64,000 nt of DNA from Faecalibacterium sp. I3-3-33 (GTDB lineage Bacteria > Bacillota > Clostridia > Oscillospirales > Ruminococcaceae), in contig NZ_CP094469.1 in NCBI RefSeq assembly GCF_023347295.1, positions 2,294,001 to 2,358,000 of the forward strand, read 5' to 3'. Below, piece after piece: positions 27,105 to 36,060 of the stretch (position 1 is its first letter; each line of letters starts with the position of its first letter). The notes beneath the pieces were generated by a model. That model saw nothing but the letters and a program-made list of their open reading frames with translations, was not told where the DNA came from and did no database searches. The position numbers were made by a program, and so were the translations under genes.

Positions 27105-27338
27105 TCAGTCGATCTCAACAAGGACCTTTTCATCGACCCGCACAGCAGCCGCGCGCATCACCACACGAATGGCTTTTGCGATCCGGCCCTGCTTGCCGAT
27201 GACACGGCCCATATCTCCCTCTGCCACGCTCAGGTGGTAGACGATGATACCGTCCTCGCGGGGCTCGTCCACCGTAACCTTGACGGCGTCCTTGTCCTCC
27301 ACGAGACCGCGGGCAACTGCCAGCAACAGCTCCTGCAT
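27105..27338 (-). CDS. khpA: KH-domain RNA-binding protein KhpA
   Basis: This 77-residue protein is a single KH domain with the GKQGRIAKAIR loop (GxxG type). KhpA binds RNA and, with KhpB, affects cell elongation and post-transcriptional control. It keeps its standard place directly after rpsP. GGAGG precedes the ATG. A terminator-like hairpin and repeats follow, so transcription into rimM may be reduced. Confidence 0.93.
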   Translation of the reverse strand: MQELLLAVARGLVEDKDAVKVTVDEPREDGIIVYHLSVAEGDMGRVIGKQGRIAKAIRVVMRAAAVRVDEKVLVEID

Positions 27339-27356
27339 GAGTCAGCCCTCCCCTAC

Positions 27357-27599
27357 TTACAGAATGTTGGACTTCTTCAGCAGGACACGAACGGTATCAG
27401 TGGGCTGAGCGCCGTTAGCGATCCACTGCTTTGCCTTCTCGGCATCGATCTTCACCTCAGAGGGCTCCTTGTTGGGATCGTAAGTGCCGATCTCCTCGAT
27501 GAAGCGGCCATCGCGGGGGAAGCGGCTGTCAGCAACGACAACACGGTAGAAGGGAGCTTTCTTGGCGCCAACGCGGCGCAGACGAATCTTAACTGCCAT
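27357..27599 (-). CDS. rpsP: 30S ribosomal protein S16
   Basis: This 80-residue protein begins [26 protein letters not shown] in separate recognised blocks ([18 protein letters not shown]) and has [12 protein letters not shown], all diagnostic of S16. It binds 16S rRNA early in 30S assembly. It lies between ffh and khpA in the conserved order. Confidence 0.97.
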   Translation of the reverse strand: MAVKIRLRRVGAKKAPFYRVVVADSRFPRDGRFIEEIGTYDPNKEPSEVKIDAEKAKQWIANGAQPTDTVRVLLKKSNIL

Positions 27600-27667
27600 A
27601 ATAGATATCCTCCAAAAATGTTGTTTTTGATATATGTTACAAACCCCGCCGGGGTTGTATACCGTTG

Positions 27668-29023
27668 TTATTTCAGTCCGCGGAAGGCATTGGGATTGCC
27701 CATCATGCCGCCCAGACGGCGGGCAAAGCCCTTGGGGCTCTTCTTGAACTGCTTCATCATCTTCTGCATCATCTCGTACTGCTTGAGCAGCTTGTTCACG
27801 TCCTCCACGCGGGTACCGCTGCCTGCGGCAATGCGGCGCTTGCGCTTGGGGTTGATGATGGAAGGTTTTTCCCGCTCCTCTTTGGTCATGGAATAGATCA
27901 TGGCCTCGATGCGGTCAAAGGCTTTATCGTCGATCTGGCTGGCGTCGATGCCGGAAGCGCCGGGCAGCATACTGAGCATCGCGCCCGCACCGCCCATTTT
28001 GCGGATCTGGGCGAACTGCTCCAGCATATCGTTCATATCGAACTTGTTTTCCATCAGCCGCTTGGCGGTCTCCTCGGCGGCCTTTTCGTCGGCGGCATCC
28101 TGTGCACGCTCGATCAGGCTGAGCACATCGCCCATGCCAAGGATGCGGCTTGCCATGCGGTCCGGGTGGAACACATCCAGATCATCCAGCTTTTCGCCGG
28201 TGCCCTGGAACTTGATGGGCTTGCCAGTAACAGCCAGCACGGAAAGCGCTGCACCGCCGCGGGTATCGCCGTCGGTCTTGGTGAGGATGATGCCATCCAC
28301 GCCCACCGTCTCGTTGAAGGTCTTAGCCACATTGACGGCATCCTGACCGGCCATGGCGTCCACCACCAGCAGGGTCTCGTCCACGGGAACGGCGGCCTTG
28401 ACGTCCACCAGCTCCTGCATCAGCACTTCGTCGATCTGCAAGCGGCCTGCCGTATCCAGAATGACGATGTCGTTGCCGTAGTCCTTGGCGTGCGCCAGTG
28501 CCTTGCGGGCGATCTCCGGCGGCTTTGCGCCGGGCAGGGTGAACACCGGCGCACCGGCCTGTTTGCCCACCACCTGCAGCTGGTCAATAGCCGCAGGGCG
28601 GTAGATATCGCAGGCCACCAGCATGGGGCGGCGGCCCTGCTTGATATAGAACTTGGCAAGCTTTGCCGCGTGGGTGGTTTTACCGTTGCCCTGCAAGCCG
28701 CAGAGCATGATGACCGTCTGCCCCTTGTTTTTGATGTTCAGGCGGGCGGCTTCGCTGCCGCCCATGAGGGCTACCAGCTCCTCATTGACGATCTTGACCA
28801 CCTGCTGGGCGGGGGTCAGGCTCTCCATGACCTCCTGACCCATGGCACGCTCGGATACCTTTGCGCAGAAGTCCTTGGCAACCTTGTAGTTGACATCGGC
28901 CTCCAGCAAAGCCATCCGCACCTCGCGCATGGCGGCCTTGATATCTGCCTCGGTCAGCTTACCGTGACCGCGCAGCTTTTTGAATACACCGGCAAGGCGG
29001 TCGGTCAGGGATTCAAATGCCAT
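27668..29023 (-). CDS. ffh: Signal recognition particle protein Ffh
   Basis: This 451-residue GTPase binds signal sequences of nascent membrane and secreted proteins with SRP RNA and docks on FtsY. The N domain is followed by the G domain ([32 protein letters not shown]) and the Met-rich M domain from about residue 300, ending in a basic MMKQF...GMMGN tail. AAGGAG precedes the ATG. It is co-transcribed with ylxM upstream. Confidence 0.97.
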   Translation of the reverse strand: MAFESLTDRLAGVFKKLRGHGKLTEADIKAAMREVRMALLEADVNYKVAKDFCAKVSERAMGQEVMESLTPAQQVVKIVNEELVALMGGSEAARLNIKNKGQTVIMLCGLQGNGKTTHAAKLAKFYIKQGRRPMLVACDIYRPAAIDQLQVVGKQAGAPVFTLPGAKPPEIARKALAHAKDYGNDIVILDTAGRLQIDEVLMQELVDVKAAVPVDETLLVVDAMAGQDAVNVAKTFNETVGVDGIILTKTDGDTRGGAALSVLAVTGKPIKFQGTGEKLDDLDVFHPDRMASRILGMGDVLSLIERAQDAADEKAAEETAKRLMENKFDMNDMLEQFAQIRKMGGAGAMLSMLPGASGIDASQIDDKAFDRIEAMIYSMTKEEREKPSIINPKRKRRIAAGSGTRVEDVNKLLKQYEMMQKMMKQFKKSPKGFARRLGGMMGNPNAFRGLK

Positions 29024-29049
29024 TGTGCGGTGCTCCTTTCAAAATTCGA

Positions 29050-29433
29050 TCAGCTTTCGTTTGCTTCATCCATCGAGCGGATGATCTCCAGCATTTTTGT
29101 CAGCGTTTCCACATACTCCGTGGTGGTGATATTGGCGCGGGGGCCGGTGCACTCGAACCGGGTGTCGATGACCAGCTGTTCCAACTGTTCCAGCTTCTGC
29201 TGCACCCGCCGGTAGCGGGCTGCAAAGCCTACCTTTTCTTCCAGTTCCTTCAGGGTGGTCTCGCCGTGCTTGATGGCGTCCCGTGCGCCCTGCCGGGTGA
29301 TGCCGAAGTTTTCGCCGATCTCGCTCAGCGAAAGATCATCGTTGTAATACTGGCGCAGCATCTCGCGCTGCTTCTGGGTAAGCACCTCGCCATAAAAGTC
29401 CAGCAGATACCCCATTTCCAGATCTTTTGCCAT
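29050..29433 (-). CDS. ylxM: YlxM-type helix-turn-helix protein
   Basis: This 127-residue protein has a sigma-70 region 4-like helix-turn-helix (LSLSEIGENFGITRQGARDAIKHGE, split here as LSEIGENFGITRQG) and a C-terminal helical extension. YlxM proteins sit directly before ffh in Firmicutes and are thought to stimulate SRP function by binding SRP RNA. The start has a GGGGGT site. It is the first gene of the operon. Confidence 0.9.
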   Translation of the reverse strand: MAKDLEMGYLLDFYGEVLTQKQREMLRQYYNDDLSLSEIGENFGITRQGARDAIKHGETTLKELEEKVGFAARYRRVQQKLEQLEQLVIDTRFECTGPRANITTTEYVETLTKMLEIIRSMDEANES

Positions 29434-29502
29434 TGCTGTTGACCCCCGGTGCTCTGCTGTCTGTACTTGCTATGTTGTAAAGTTTTTTTGCTTTACGGAT
29501 GG

Positions 29503-29531
29503 AGTATACCAGAACCCCTGCCCCTTGTCAA
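29503..29531 (-). promoter_or_regulatory. Promoter of the ylxM-ffh-rpsP operon
   Basis: On the minus strand TTGACA (29526-29531) and TATACT (29503-29508) with a 17-bp spacer. Confidence 0.9.
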
Positions 29532-29594
29532 GGGGATTTCGGAGTTTTTTCTGAAATATCTGCCCGAAATTCGCTGTTTTTGCCAAAAGGCATC

Positions 29595-29624
29595 TTGACG
29601 CAGCCGGGGGCTTTGCGTTAGGAT
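29595..29624 (+). promoter_or_regulatory. Probable promoter of the cysteine-synthase-like gene
   Basis: TTGACG (29595-29600) and TAGGAT (29619-29624), 18-bp spacer. Confidence 0.5.
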
Positions 29625-29659
29625 AATAGTGTTGTATCCCAAGAGAAAGGAGTGCCCTT

Positions 29660-30571
29660 GTGCCGATCTACTCTAATTTTTACCAGACCCTTACCACTGC
29701 CTGTCCCATTGTGGAGCTGCGGGGCTATGCCGCCGCCTGCGGGCTGAAGGGGCATCTGTACGCGTATCTGGATTTTAACGGCCCCACCGGCACCGCCCGG
29801 GACGGCCTTGCCGAGGGGATGCTGGCCCTTGCCATTGAAAAAAAGCAGCTTGCCCCGGGGCAGCCCATCATTGAAGCAGCCTCCGGCCCCTTTGCCACCG
29901 CCCTTACGCTGGCCAGCCTGACCGCCGGGCACCCCATCGTGCTGGTTATGCCGGAGGACGCCCCTGCCCTGCGACAGGAGTACCTGCTGCGCTTGGGCGC
30001 ACAGATCCGGCACAGCCCCGCCCGCAGCGGTCTGGCCGGGGCACGGGCGCTGGCGGCGCAGACCGCCACCGCGAACGGCTGGTACTATATGAACTGGCTT
30101 GCCAACGATGACAACCCGGAATATCACCGCCGGGTCACCGGCCCTGCCATCGTGCAAAGCATTGCCCGGCAGAACAAGAGCCTTGTGGACGCCATTACCA
30201 TCGGGGTGGGCAGCGCCGGTACTGTGACCGGCGTGGGCGAGACCATCAAGGCATGGACGAACGATGTGCGCATCGTGGCGGTGGAGCCGTATGAAAATCA
30301 GGTGCTGGGCGGCGGGCTTACCGGCCCCCACGGCATCCCGGATATCGGCTACGGCATCGTGCCGGAAAACTACAACAGCTATGTGGTGGATAACGTTTCC
30401 GCTGTGGCCAGCCGGGATGCCCAGCGTGCCGCCCAGCAGGTGCTGCGCACCGATGCCATCCCCGCTTCGGTCAGCGCCGGTGCTGCCCTGCACGCCGCCG
30501 CCCAGCTGCTGGCCAACTGCAACAGCCGCGCGGCGCTGGCCATTTTCAGCGGACGCGCCAGCATCGTGTAA
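29660..30571 (+). CDS. Cysteine-synthase-fold protein lacking the usual PLP lysine
   Basis: This 303-residue protein aligns along its length with CysK/CBS-type PLP enzymes: an EAASGPFATAL loop where TSGNTG is expected, a phosphate loop GVGSAGTVTGVG, GIPDIGYGIVP and VSAGAALHAAA. The usual N-P-x-x-S-x-K-D-R motif with the Schiff-base lysine reads NGPTGTARD (residues 40-48), with Ala46-Arg47 in the lysine region. It may therefore be a non-catalytic paralogue, perhaps regulatory, or use another chemistry. The start is GTG with AAAGGAG eight bases upstream. The MATE gene follows 37 bases later. Confidence 0.75.
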   Translation: MPIYSNFYQTLTTACPIVELRGYAAACGLKGHLYAYLDFNGPTGTARDGLAEGMLALAIEKKQLAPGQPIIEAASGPFATALTLASLTAGHPIVLVMPEDAPALRQEYLLRLGAQIRHSPARSGLAGARALAAQTATANGWYYMNWLANDDNPEYHRRVTGPAIVQSIARQNKSLVDAITIGVGSAGTVTGVGETIKAWTNDVRIVAVEPYENQVLGGGLTGPHGIPDIGYGIVPENYNSYVVDNVSAVASRDAQRAAQQVLRTDAIPASVSAGAALHAAAQLLANCNSRAALAIFSGRASIV

Positions 30572-30608
30572 GCGGCTGCTTCTATCAATAGGAAAGAGGA
30601 CGTTTTTC

Positions 30609-31937
30609 ATGACCAAGGACATGACCAGCGGTGCTATTACGCCGCTGCTGATCAAATTTACCATCCCGCTGGTGCTGGGCAACCTGTTCCAGCTTACCTA
30701 CAACGCCGCCGACAGTATCATCGTGGGCAAGTTTGTGGGCGAGGATGCACTGGCTGCCGTGGGTACCTCGAACCCCCTGATGACCCTTGCCATCCTGTTC
30801 ATCAACGGGATGTGTCTGGGCGCGGGCATTCTGGTCAGCACCGCCTTTGGCGCGGGGGACACCGAGCTGGTGGAGCGGCAGGTATCCACTACCGCCATTG
30901 CGGGCACGGTGTTCTCCCTGACCTTCTCTGCCCTGTGCGTGCTGCTGGCAGACCCGCTGCTGCGGCTGCTGCAGGTGCCCGCGGCTATTCTGCCCATTGC
31001 GGTGAACTACCTGCGTATCGTGTTTGCGGGGCTGATCTTCACCTTCTTCTATAACTTCCTTGCTGCCACCATGCGTGCGCTGGGCGACAGCAAGAGCGCG
31101 TTGTATTTTTTGATGATCAGTGCCGTGCTGAACATCGGCGGCGACCTGTTTTTTGTGGAGGCGCTGGGCTGGGGCAGCGAGGGCTGCGCCCTTTCCACCG
31201 TGCTCAGCGAAGCTGCCTGCTGCCTGCTGTGCGTGGTGTACATCCGCTATAAGGTGCCAGTCCTGCAGCTGGGCAGACGATGGCTGGTGTATGACGGCAA
31301 GCTGCTGCGCAAGACCGTAAGCTACGGCTGGGCCAGCGCCATGCAGCAGGCCACGGTGCAGCTGGGCAAAATTGCGGTGCAGGCCATCGTGAACACCATG
31401 GGCGTCAACGCCATGGCGGCCTTTACCGCCGCCTCCCGCATCGACGACTTTGCCTACACCCCGCAGCAGAACATCGGCCACGCCATGACCACCCTGATGG
31501 CGCAGAACCGGGGCGCGGGCAAGACCGACCGGGTGCGACAGGGTTACCACTGCGGTATGCGCATCGAATTTGTCTATGCGCTGCTGCTTACCGGTGTCTG
31601 CCTGCTGTTTGCTGAGCCCATCATCCGGCTGTTTGCCGCCGACCCTGCCGTGGTGGACCTTGGCGTGCGGTTTTTGCGCACCATCTCGCTGTTTTATCTG
31701 ATGCCCGCCGCCACCAACGGCATTCAGGGCTTTTTCCGCGGCATGGGCGACTTGAAGATCACCCTGAACAGCAGTATGCTGAACATGGGCGGCCGTGTGG
31801 CTGCCGCCGCATTGTTTGTGCTGGTGATGAAGATGGATATCGAAGCCTTGCCCTTCAGCTACGCGGTGGGCTGGCTGCTGATGCTGCTGTACGAGCTGCC
31901 CCTTCTGGTGCGTTTTCTGCGCAGCAGCGAGATGTAA
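30609..31937 (+). CDS. MATE family efflux transporter
   Basis: This 442-residue protein has 12 predicted helices. It begins with the typical MATE opening (PLLIKFTIPLVLGNLFQ, YNAADSIIVGKFVG) and repeats the pattern in the second half (TAASRIDDFAYTPQQNIGHA). MATE proteins export cationic drugs or metabolites using Na+ or H+. The ATG at 30609 follows a GAAAGAGGA site; upstream codons in the same frame overlap the preceding gene and are not used. Confidence 0.93.
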   Translation: MTKDMTSGAITPLLIKFTIPLVLGNLFQLTYNAADSIIVGKFVGEDALAAVGTSNPLMTLAILFINGMCLGAGILVSTAFGAGDTELVERQVSTTAIAGTVFSLTFSALCVLLADPLLRLLQVPAAILPIAVNYLRIVFAGLIFTFFYNFLAATMRALGDSKSALYFLMISAVLNIGGDLFFVEALGWGSEGCALSTVLSEAACCLLCVVYIRYKVPVLQLGRRWLVYDGKLLRKTVSYGWASAMQQATVQLGKIAVQAIVNTMGVNAMAAFTAASRIDDFAYTPQQNIGHAMTTLMAQNRGAGKTDRVRQGYHCGMRIEFVYALLLTGVCLLFAEPIIRLFAADPAVVDLGVRFLRTISLFYLMPAATNGIQGFFRGMGDLKITLNSSMLNMGGRVAAAALFVLVMKMDIEALPFSYAVGWLLMLLYELPLLVRFLRSSEM

Positions 31938-31942
31938 TGTCA

Positions 31943-32062
31943 GACGATTTAAATGCGCTCCGCGTTGCTCTGCGCATAAGCTAATGTAAAATTATTTCTT
32001 ATTTCAGGGTTCAGAAAAGTCTGCGGACTTTTCTGAACCCTTTTTTCACAGGCAGGAGTCGT
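31943..32062 (+). repeat. Family 2 hairpin repeat with terminator
   Basis: It runs from GACGATTTAAATGCGCTCCGC to TTTTTTCACAGGCAGGAGTCGT in the family pattern (quoted ends are partial). The central hairpin GGGTTCAGAAAAGTC / GACTTTTCTGAACCC followed by T6 (32010-32046) is a strong terminator for the MATE gene. Confidence 0.8.
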
Positions 32063-32118
32063 GGAGGGCAGCATCTTCTTTTTCGTGAAAATGCGTTTGT
32101 CGCGCTCCACAGACGCAA

Positions 32119-32152
32119 AAAACCGCCGTCTCCGGGCGGGAGGCGGCGGTGA
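32119..32152 (-). terminator. Terminator of upp
   Basis: On the minus strand ACCGCCGCC / GGCGGCGGT-type stem around CCCGCCCGGAGA, followed by T6. Confidence 0.75.
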
Positions 32153-32170
32153 AAAAGCTTTATGCTGTTT

Positions 32171-32797
32171 TTACTTTGTGCCGTAGATACGGTCGCCTGC
32201 ATCGCCCAGACCGGGCACGATGTAACCGTTCTCGTTCAGGCGGTCGTCCTGTGCGCCCAGATAGATGTCCACATCGGGGTGTGCCTCGTGCAGAGCCTTG
32301 ATGCCCTCCGGTGCGCCCAGCAGACCGATGAACTTGATGCGCTTTGCGCCGTGCTTCTTGATCTGGGTGATGGCGTCGATGGCGCTGCCGCCGGTAGCCA
32401 GCATGGGATCCAGCACCAGAACGTCGCGCTCAGCGATATCCTGCGGCAACTTGCAGAAGTACTCCACAGGCTGCAGGGTCTTTTCGTCGCGGTACAGGCC
32501 GATGAAGCCGACCTTGGCAGCGGGCAGCAGGGTCAGCATGCCGTCCAGCATACCCATGCCGGCGCGCAGGATGGGCACCAGAGCCAGCTTGCGGCCTGCC
32601 AGCACCTTGGTCTTTGCCATGGTGATGGGAGTCTCGATCTCCACCTCTTCCAGCGGCAGATCGCGGGTAGCCTCGTAGCACAGCAGAGTTGCAATCTCGC
32701 CAACGAGGTCACGGAACTCCTTGGTGCCGGTCTGTTTGTTGCGCAGCAGGCTGATCTTGTGCTGCAGCAGCGGATGTTCAACGATCATCGGGGTCAT
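32171..32797 (-). CDS. upp: Uracil phosphoribosyltransferase
   Basis: This 208-residue enzyme converts uracil and PRPP to UMP in pyrimidine salvage. [13 protein letters not shown] and the PRPP-binding loop [12 protein letters not shown] are present, as is the C-terminal [13 protein letters not shown] characteristic of the family. AAGGAG precedes the ATG. It ends at a strong terminator. The rpiB gene lies about 100 bases upstream on the same strand. Confidence 0.96.
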   Translation of the reverse strand: MTPMIVEHPLLQHKISLLRNKQTGTKEFRDLVGEIATLLCYEATRDLPLEEVEIETPITMAKTKVLAGRKLALVPILRAGMGMLDGMLTLLPAAKVGFIGLYRDEKTLQPVEYFCKLPQDIAERDVLVLDPMLATGGSAIDAITQIKKHGAKRIKFIGLLGAPEGIKALHEAHPDVDIYLGAQDDRLNENGYIVPGLGDAGDRIYGTK

Positions 32798-32901
32798 AAA
32801 AACACGCTCCTTAATTTATATAGAACATTCTATCGGGTACTGATCTGTGGCCTTGCCCGCCCGGTGGGCGCACAAAAGGCTCAATTACGCTTCAGAGAAA
32901 A

Positions 32902-33348
32902 TCAGCGGTTTTCCAGTGCGGTCAGCTTGTCGATGCGGCGCTGATGACGGCCACCCTCGAACTGGGTGTTCAGGAAGATATCCACCAGCTGGCAGGCAAG
33001 GCCTGCGCCCACTACGCGGCCGCCCATGCACAGGGCGTTGGCGTCGTTGTGGCGGCGGGTATACTCGCAGCTGAAGCTGTCGGAGCAGCAGCAGGCGCGG
33101 ATGCCCTTGATCTTGTTGGCTGCCATGCTGATGCCCACACCGGTGCCGCAGAACAGCAGTGCCTTCTCGCACTGGCCGCTCACCACTGCGTCACAAGCGG
33201 GCACAGCCATATCGGGGTAGTCCACGCTGTCAGTGCTGTGGGTGCCAAAATCGATATACTCCAGACCAAGCTCCTCCAGATGTGCCTTGACAGCCTCTTT
33301 CAGTTCAAATCCGCCATGATCGGCGGCAAGTGCAATGGGTTTTGCCAT
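32902..33348 (-). CDS. rpiB: Ribose-5-phosphate isomerase B
   Basis: This 148-residue enzyme of the RpiB/LacAB fold interconverts ribose-5-phosphate and ribulose-5-phosphate. ADHGGFELK, the active-site CGTGVGIS with its cysteine, RRHNDANAL and GGRVVG are all present. A run of three cysteines (ACCCSDS) is unusual but outside the known active site. The gene could instead act on an allose or galactose phosphate, since the family is closely related. Confidence 0.92.
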   Translation of the reverse strand: MAKPIALAADHGGFELKEAVKAHLEELGLEYIDFGTHSTDSVDYPDMAVPACDAVVSGQCEKALLFCGTGVGISMAANKIKGIRACCCSDSFSCEYTRRHNDANALCMGGRVVGAGLACQLVDIFLNTQFEGGRHQRRIDKLTALENR

Positions 33349-33389
33349 GGAAAAACGTCCTTTCCCTGTGAGTAGTCACAGTTCCGCTT

Positions 33390-34100
33390 TTATTGTTTGT
33401 TTGCTGCGGCTTCGGCAGCCAGACGCTCGGCCCGCTCCCGCTCCGCCTGACTCAGGCGGTGGTAGTCCGGCAGCAGCGCCTCCGGCAGCACAGCCTGCCC
33501 GGCTGCGGCCATCTGCTTTGCCACAAGTGCTACGGCAGCGGCACGACCGCCCCGCAGCGCCGGGGGTGTTTGCAGCACGCCCAGCACATTACTGTATTTA
33601 TTATAGCACAGACCCGCGCCATCACCAACAAAAAACAGAGGCTTTTTGCAATTTTCTACAAAATCCGCCAGATCTGTCACCGCCCGGGCGTCATCGTCCA
33701 GCAGGCGGGCGTGAGTGGCAAGGTCAAAGGCAGCGCTGTATACCTGTGCGCGGCGGGCGTCCAGTGCGCAGAGCACCGTACCCTCGCCGGTGTGGGCAGC
33801 GGCCAGCGCTTCCAAAGTAGACACCGGGGCACACAAAGTCTCGCGCGGGAAAGCCAGACCCTTGACGGCAGCCAGCCCGATGCGCAGGCCGGTGAAGCTG
33901 CCCGGGCCTGCATTGACAGCGTACAGGTCGATGTCCGCGCAGGTTAGCCCGCACATCTTTAAGCAGGTGTCGATCATAGGCATCAGCGTTTCGCTGTGGG
34001 TCATGCCACCGTCCAGATACACCTCGTACAGCAGGCGGTCGTCCTGCAGCAGCGCTACACCGGCGGTCTTGCCCGCCGTATCCACGGCCAGAATATTCAT
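33390..34100 (-). CDS. tsaB: tRNA threonylcarbamoyladenosine biosynthesis protein TsaB
   Basis: This 236-residue ASKHA-fold protein acts with TsaD and TsaE to transfer threonylcarbamoyl to A37 of ANN-decoding tRNAs. The N-terminus MNILAVDTAGKTAGVAL and the interface helix region NAGPGSFTGLRIGLAAVKGLA (split as NAGPGSFTGLRIG) are diagnostic. Its start overlaps the tsaE stop by four bases. tsaD is not in this window. Confidence 0.93.
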   Translation of the reverse strand: MNILAVDTAGKTAGVALLQDDRLLYEVYLDGGMTHSETLMPMIDTCLKMCGLTCADIDLYAVNAGPGSFTGLRIGLAAVKGLAFPRETLCAPVSTLEALAAAHTGEGTVLCALDARRAQVYSAAFDLATHARLLDDDARAVTDLADFVENCKKPLFFVGDGAGLCYNKYSNVLGVLQTPPALRGGRAAAVALVAKQMAAAGQAVLPEALLPDYHRLSQAERERAERLAAEAAANKQ

Positions 34101-34522
34101 ACCGTCACCCCCTCAATGGTGATCTTGCGGGTGGTATCGTCCAGACGGTCGATGTTCACCCGGATGGGGTTTTCCAGCGCCAGCAGGTCGGCAAAGTTTT
34201 CGCTCCACTCTGCCGCCACCACAGCGCCCTGATCCAGATAATCGTAGAAGCCCGCCGCACACAGGTCGTTCTCGGTAGAGATGCGGTACAGGTCAAAGTG
34301 CGCCAGCGGGCGCGGGCCCCGGTAGTAATTCACGATGGCAAAGGTGGGGCTGGACACCGGGTCGGTGCAGCCCAGACCCTCGGCAAGACCCTCGGTAAAG
34401 GCGGTCTTGCCTGCGCCCAGACCACCGGTAAAGGCGATCAGCGCCCCGGGAGCCAGCACAGCGGCCATCCGCTTGCCCAGCGCCACCGTCTCGGCGCGGG
34501 AATGGGTGATATATTCTGACAT
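34097..34522 (-). CDS. tsaE: tRNA threonylcarbamoyladenosine ATPase TsaE
   Basis: This 141-residue P-loop ATPase has Walker A GGLGAGKTAF, SSPTFAIVNYY and a HFDLYRI motif, the standard TsaE set. It drives turnover of the t6A synthase complex. GATGAGG precedes the ATG. It heads a two-gene tsaE-tsaB unit after the terminator at 34543-34576. Confidence 0.95.
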   Translation of the reverse strand: MSEYITHSRAETVALGKRMAAVLAPGALIAFTGGLGAGKTAFTEGLAEGLGCTDPVSSPTFAIVNYYRGPRPLAHFDLYRISTENDLCAAGFYDYLDQGAVVAAEWSENFADLLALENPIRVNIDRLDDTTRKITIEGVTV

Positions 34523-34542
34523 GAAGGTTACCTCATCGTTTA

Positions 34543-34576
34543 AAAAGGGATGGCAGACGCTCTGCCATCCCTAAGT
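34543..34576 (-). terminator. Terminator of the caspase-like gene
   Basis: On the minus strand GGGATGGCAGAGC / GCTCTGCCATCCC-type stem (one T-G pairing near the loop) followed by T5, between the secreted protein gene and tsaE. Confidence 0.75.
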
Positions 34577-34605
34577 ATAATATAAAACGCACAAAAGTGC
34601 AATGG

Positions 34606-35814
34606 TCAGGCGGCAGCAGGGGTCTGCTCCGCTACGCCGTTCGCTGCCGTGCCGGGCGCGGTGAGCCGGGCGGTGCTATCGCCCTGAATGATGGGATAGG
34701 ACGCCGCCGGGTGGGGACGCCGTCCGGTGTTCTGGTTGAGATACCACACGATGTCGTTTTCGCCGTAGACCTCAAGGCCGTAATCAATGGCCTGCTGCAA
34801 GGTCTTGCCCTCGATCAGGCGGTTCACGGTCGCCCACAGCATACTGCGGGAATATACACTGTATACGTTGTTCACAAAGCCCGCCACGGCCTTTGCCCCG
34901 CCGGAGAGCAGCCCGTCCGAAAGGGTGGTGTCCACATGGCCGCTGCGTCCGTAGAACTCACAGGTCTCCGAGAGCACGATGGTGCCGTTCAGCTTACCGC
35001 CCCGGTAGGCATTGCCGAAAAAGTCTCCGGTGACGGCGTAGCAGCCGTTTACCTTGATGACCCGGTGGCTGAGCAGATCCATGCCGTAGCGCAGGTCGTT
35101 CCAGAAATCAGATTTTTCCAGCAGCAGGAGGATGGGCGCGGTGGCCTGTTTTTTCCACAGCCAGCCATACTCATAGGTGTAGTACGCGCCGTGGGCGCTG
35201 AGGATGGCAAGGTCGTAATCTGCCATCCGCTTCAGGTCGGAGACGGTCACCATCATGTCCAGATGGGTGTCCAGCCCGAAACCGTTCCAGTAGTCCTTCA
35301 TATAAGAATAGTAGGGGTAGCGGTTGCTGTTGACCCCGTTATCAAAGGCATAGTAGATGACTGCATTGCCCACGGTGCCGTTCTCGGCGGCGAGCAGGGC
35401 GGGTGCATCCTCCGGCTCCGGCCCGGGCAGGGCGGCGTCTGCCTCGCTCTCGGTGTCAGTGAGCAGAATACCGCCCAGCGCACCGCAGCTGTAAGTAAAG
35501 CTTATCATGCCGTTTTCCGCATCCACATAGATGCTGTCCTTTTTTATAAGCCCCTGCGCCGCCAGCTCGTCCAGCTGCGCCAGCGCAGCCACCTGACGTT
35601 CTTCCTCCGACATTCCGGCGTAGGCGGCACTGTCGGTCAGGGCGGTGACGGCGGCATCTGTCTGCTGCATCTCCTGCACCTCAGAGGCAGTCAGGGTCTG
35701 GGGGGTGTCGGTGGTGTCCTCCGGCGCGGCGGCTACTGCCGGGCACACTGCCGTAAAGGCCAGTGCGATGGCACACACTGCGCTGAGCAGGCGGCGATAA
35801 ACTGTATGTTCCAT
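34606..35814 (-). CDS. Secreted clan-CD (caspase/gingipain-like) cysteine peptidase candidate
   Basis: This 402-residue protein has a signal peptide (residues 1-30) and an acidic N-terminal region to about 145. The domain from about 150 has the order expected of the caspase fold: a strand NAVIYYAF, a helix, then hydrophobic LAILSAHG with His208-Gly209 and, 77 residues on, hydrophobic GTIVLSETC with Cys285. Hydrophobic block plus His-Gly, then hydrophobic block plus Cys, is the clan CD catalytic pattern. It is followed by SDGLLSGGAKAVAG. Substrate specificity is not evident. ATG 35814 follows an A/G-rich AAGAAGA site. It has its own promoter and terminator. Confidence 0.6.
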   Translation of the reverse strand: MEHTVYRRLLSAVCAIALAFTAVCPAVAAAPEDTTDTPQTLTASEVQEMQQTDAAVTALTDSAAYAGMSEEERQVAALAQLDELAAQGLIKKDSIYVDAENGMISFTYSCGALGGILLTDTESEADAALPGPEPEDAPALLAAENGTVGNAVIYYAFDNGVNSNRYPYYSYMKDYWNGFGLDTHLDMMVTVSDLKRMADYDLAILSAHGAYYTYEYGWLWKKQATAPILLLLEKSDFWNDLRYGMDLLSHRVIKVNGCYAVTGDFFGNAYRGGKLNGTIVLSETCEFYGRSGHVDTTLSDGLLSGGAKAVAGFVNNVYSVYSRSMLWATVNRLIEGKTLQQAIDYGLEVYGENDIVWYLNQNTGRRPHPAASYPIIQGDSTARLTAPGTAANGVAEQTPAAA

Positions 35815-35885
35815 TTCTTCTTTTCCGTTCCTCTCCCCCGGCACACTGCCGGGGCTGTTGTACGCAAGGCTGCGTCCACAGGTTC

Positions 35886-35914
35886 ATTGTAGGATGCCGC
35901 CGGGGCTTTGTCAA
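35886..35914 (-). promoter_or_regulatory. Promoter of the caspase-like gene
   Basis: On the minus strand TTGACA (35909-35914) and TACAAT (35886-35891), 17-bp spacer. Confidence 0.85.
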
Positions 35915-35955
35915 GCTTCCCGGCAATGTTTTACCATTCCGTCACACACGGCACA

Positions 35956-35984
35956 TTGCATTGGCACGGGGATTTGTGTATAAT
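35956..35984 (+). promoter_or_regulatory. Promoter of the FtsW/RodA gene
   Basis: TTGCAT (35956-35961) and TATAAT (35979-35984), 17-bp spacer. It is divergent from the promoter at 35886-35914. Confidence 0.85.
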
Positions 35985-36060
35985 AGCGATATGCTGGGTT
36001 TTTATCGCCTGTACGCAGGTATGCCCCGGCAGACTGTTTTGACGAAAGGCGGTGCTTTCC

